Positions 5,484 to 7,657 of a stretch of DNA of 7,657 nt are shown piece after piece. Position 1 is the stretch's first letter. Each line of letters begins with the position of its first letter. The DNA is from Planctomycetota bacterium (GTDB taxonomy: Bacteria > Planctomycetota > Planctomycetia > Planctomycetales > Planctomycetaceae). The DNA is taken from contig JAQBZS010000324.1 of the NCBI GenBank assembly GCA_027622115.1, forward strand, positions 1-7,657. The letters are read 5' to 3'. The position numbers and the translations under genes were made by a program. The notes beneath the pieces are model-generated. The model searched no databases. It saw only the letters and a list, made by a program, of their open reading frames with translations, and was not told where the DNA came from.

Positions 5484-6830
5484 TTATGTTTGGCTCTCGG
5501 GATTCTGCGAACAAGACGGTAAGAAGTTACGACAGAGAGCCCCGGCAATCACCACGGCGATCAGTGGGATCAGTGGTCCACGCATTCGCATGTTCGACCA
5601 ATACACCGCATGCACCGCGCTGAACGACAGGATCGCCAAAAGCACGATCTGGACCGGCGGGCTGAGTGGAACGCCTTGACGCGCGGCTCGAATCAACCGG
5701 CTGGCGAAGGCCAACAGTACAACGGTGTAGAATAGACCAGTCGCCGTGCGCACCAGCCCGCTGCATTCGTGCGGAGCAACTCGCCAAAAGCGGACAATTC
5801 GCAGGGCGCATGCTCGAATGAATGAACCCGGGTCGGCGCGGATGTTTGAAAGCGCGCGGTGTTGCATCCAGGCGTCGCGAGCCAACTCGCCTGCAATGCC
5901 GGCTTGATGGAGTTCCACTTCCAAGCTGCCTTGCCATGCGACGAGACTTGCATGAGACCATGTCGTGCCCCACGGAGCCTCCAGGACTTCGTCGTAAAAG
6001 ACGGGATTATTGCCCAACAGCAGCGTATAGCCACCATGAGTGGTCGTTACGATCGGTCGCCCCAGCAAGAGCGAGTTTCGCGTGGCCCACGGGACGACGA
6101 CGACAAACGCGCCCAACGCGAGTCTCCAGTTGAATGCCGATGCCATGCAACGTCGATGCCGCCAGATCCCAGCGCCGGCGACGAGCATCGCGAAGGCCCA
6201 AACCGTCGGCCGGCAAAGTCCGCACACGCCCAGCAGGAACCCCGTCATGCACTGCCGACTCGCCGTGCTTCGAAGCTTCGCGTCGGAATCGAGTGCAGCG
6301 GATGCTCCTGAATGAATGTTGATCCACGACACGACCAACGCGGTCAATAGGAGCGTAAAAAGCGTTTCGGTCATGGCTTGCACGGTGAAGCCGATGAGGA
6401 TCGGATCGAACGCCACAATGGCTGCCGCCACGCAGGCCCGCCGGTTGGAAAGCCCGAGCCGTCGGGCGAGCTGCCCGGTGAGTGCCACCGTGAGTGCTCC
6501 CAGCAGCGATTGAAACACGCCGATGCCCCACGACGGCACATTCAGAAAGAAGAACACGGACAACACCAACGGATAAAACGGTGGCCGGAAAGCCGTTGGT
6601 TCTCGGGTTTGAGCGTTGATGTACTCTCCGCTCGCGGCGATTCCCTGCGCGAGCGACCGGTAGCCATCGGTGTCGACTTCGAGTTGTTCCGACCAAATTG
6701 CCACCGCAGTCAACCGGACTGCCAGCGCCGCGAACACGACGGCGAGCAACATCCAACGATCACTCGATGAGAAACCCGGCGAATTCCGTGCTGGGTGCGG
6801 CGCGAGGGTCGAATCAGCATTGACGGTCAT
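5484..6830 (-). CDS. polytopic GT-C glycosyltransferase, PMT_2/GT39-like
   Basis: A 448-aa integral membrane protein with many hydrophobic segments. Seen: a first membrane helix at residues about 26-46 (WMLLAVVFAALAVRLTAVAIW), followed by the first external loop EVDTDGYRSLAQG with acidic residues Asp53 and Asp55 in the usual catalytic position. Then FRPPFYPLVLSVFFF, a basic loop RRLGLSNRR, AFDPILIGFTVQAMTETLFTLL, and GGYTLLLGNNPVFYD in the C-terminal half. These features fit the dolichyl-/polyprenyl-phosphate-sugar-dependent GT-C fold (PMT_2 family), which transfers sugars to lipid or protein outside the membrane. Donor and acceptor cannot be predicted. ATG 6830 overlaps the uvrC stop by 17 bp and is preferred over an upstream GTG at 6887, which would overlap by 74 bp and extend the N-terminus with a low-complexity stretch. 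Co-transcription with uvrC is likely, though a functional link is not obvious. Confidence 0.82.
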   Translation of the reverse strand: MTVNADSTLAPHPARNSPGFSSSDRWMLLAVVFAALAVRLTAVAIWSEQLEVDTDGYRSLAQGIAASGEYINAQTREPTAFRPPFYPLVLSVFFFLNVPSWGIGVFQSLLGALTVALTGQLARRLGLSNRRACVAAAIVAFDPILIGFTVQAMTETLFTLLLTALVVSWINIHSGASAALDSDAKLRSTASRQCMTGFLLGVCGLCRPTVWAFAMLVAGAGIWRHRRCMASAFNWRLALGAFVVVVPWATRNSLLLGRPIVTTTHGGYTLLLGNNPVFYDEVLEAPWGTTWSHASLVAWQGSLEVELHQAGIAGELARDAWMQHRALSNIRADPGSFIRACALRIVRFWRVAPHECSGLVRTATGLFYTVVLLAFASRLIRAARQGVPLSPPVQIVLLAILSFSAVHAVYWSNMRMRGPLIPLIAVVIAGALCRNFLPSCSQNPESQT

Positions 6831-7657
6831 TAGCGATGCGACGCAGGATGTGGTGGTAATGCTGGGCGAAACGGTGTGATTCGTCACGCACGTACTGCAA
6901 CAACCGCAACGCGAACGAATGGCGACTCAACCGGCGCGGTTCGGACTGCCCAGGCAAGAACACTTCTTCTTCCCGCTTCGCCAATGAAATCGTAAACGGC
7001 GGCGTGACTCCGATGGTCTTCATGGCGTCCATCGCCGAACTCAGTTGGCCCTTGCCCCCGTCGATCAACAGGATGTCGGGGAACGGCTCGCCTTCCTGCG
7101 ACAAGCGGCGGAGTCGGCGGCTGACAACTTCCCGGATCGAAGCAAAGTCGTCCACGCCCTCGACCGTACGAATCTTGTATCGCTTGTAACCATGTTTGAA
7201 CGGCAGCCCGTCAATGAACTGCACCAAACTGGCGACGGTCTCGCCGCCTTGCAGATGTGCGATATCCACGCCCTCGATGCGTCGCGGCAGGTCGGGCAGT
7301 TGAAAGACTTTCTTCAGGCCGGCCATGCCTTTCTTGGGGTCGATGTAGAAGACTTCCGGCTGCGCGTGCTGTTCCAAGTCGCCGCGGAGTTTCAGGTTCT
7401 CAAGTGCTTGGATTTCATCGCGGATTCGCGCGGCGGTTTCGAACTTGAGTTCCTTGGATGCCGCCAGCATTTCCGCGTGCATCTCTTTCAACAGCTTCGC
7501 TTTCTTGCCGTCGAGGAACAGTCGCAACCGCGCGATGTCCTTGCGGTAGTCGTCCTTGTTGATCAGCAAGTTACACGGAGCGGTGCATTGCTTGATGCTG
7601 TGCAGCAGGCACGGTCGAAACCACTGCCAGCGTTCGTCGCCTTCGTCGATATCCAGC
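6814..7657 (-). CDS. uvrC: excinuclease ABC subunit C (UvrC), N-terminus outside the window; no HhH tail
   Basis: The frame is open from the right edge to TGA 6814, giving 280 visible residues. UvrC is the dual-incision nuclease of nucleotide excision repair, recruited by UvrB. Seen from the edge: the cysteine cluster SIKQCTAPC, then the UVR (UvrB-binding) motif region around ELKFETAARIRDEIQALENL. After it comes the C-terminal RNase H-like endonuclease domain with all four expected catalytic residues: Asp in IEGVDIAH, Asp in GVDDFASIREV, Asp in DILLIDGGKGQL, and His in RDESHRFA. The N-terminal GIY-YIG domain is off-window. The protein ends about 18 residues after that His (HHILRRIANDRQC), so the helix-hairpin-helix DNA-binding tail of E. 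coli-type UvrC is absent. The next gene overlaps its end, so this is not an obvious frameshift. Confidence 0.95.
   Translation of the reverse strand, partial: LDIDEGDERWQWFRPCLLHSIKQCTAPCNLLINKDDYRKDIARLRLFLDGKKAKLLKEMHAEMLAASKELKFETAARIRDEIQALENLKLRGDLEQHAQPEVFYIDPKKGMAGLKKVFQLPDLPRRIEGVDIAHLQGGETVASLVQFIDGLPFKHGYKRYKIRTVEGVDDFASIREVVSRRLRRLSQEGEPFPDILLIDGGKGQLSSAMDAMKTIGVTPPFTISLAKREEEVFLPGQSEPRRLSRHSFALRLLQYVRDESHRFAQHYHHILRRIANDRQC

Noticed and set aside
6007..6756. 249-aa minus-strand frame within the glycosyltransferase gene
   Set aside because: It overlaps the membrane protein in another frame, is very Arg-rich, and shows no domain.

Overview
The window looks like chromosomal DNA of a planctomycete-type bacterium. 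This is inferred from gene content: a DapL-type LL-diaminopimelate aminotransferase, a membrane-anchored orphan VWA protein, a short UvrC with no helix-hairpin-helix tail, and a small-protein/retropepsin-like protease pair of a kind I associate with that phylum. There is no 16S or other marker, so the assignment is moderate. No tRNA, rRNA, CRISPR array or complete insertion sequence is visible.

Left part (1-1884, minus strand): L-2-hydroxyglutarate oxidase (lhgO) is followed 30 nt later by an FAD-linked D-2-hydroxyacid dehydrogenase of the LDHD/GlcD type that runs off the left edge. Together they look like a two-gene operon oxidising 2-hydroxyacids of opposite handedness. A roughly 200-nt divergent intergenic region separates lhgO from the plus-strand VWA gene.

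Middle (2086-4516, plus strand): a VWA-domain protein with one N-terminal membrane segment and an intact MIDAS metal site, then 214 nt of non-coding DNA with three hairpin-forming elements, then dapL (LL-DAP aminotransferase, for lysine and peptidoglycan precursors). One intergenic element is a palindromic repeat that recurs at 5405-5438. Another is a 51-nt, roughly 18-bp imperfect hairpin directly upstream of the dapL ribosome binding site.

Right part (4498-7657, minus strand): uvrC (5' end outside the window) overlaps a polytopic GT-C/PMT_2-like glycosyltransferase by 17 bp. After a 196-nt gap with its own promoter-like sequence and a small palindrome comes a two-gene module: an 83-aa DUF5678-like protein whose stop overlaps (TGATG) the start of a clan AA aspartic protease gene.

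The most notable observation is that this protease gene is broken by a precise 71-bp event. A perfect 36-bp stretch of the coding sequence is present twice, separated by 35 bp of unrelated sequence. Removing 71 bp restores one uninterrupted 155-codon reading frame. The gene could be a fresh pseudogene, a reversible on/off switch, or (speculatively) a site of translational bypass.
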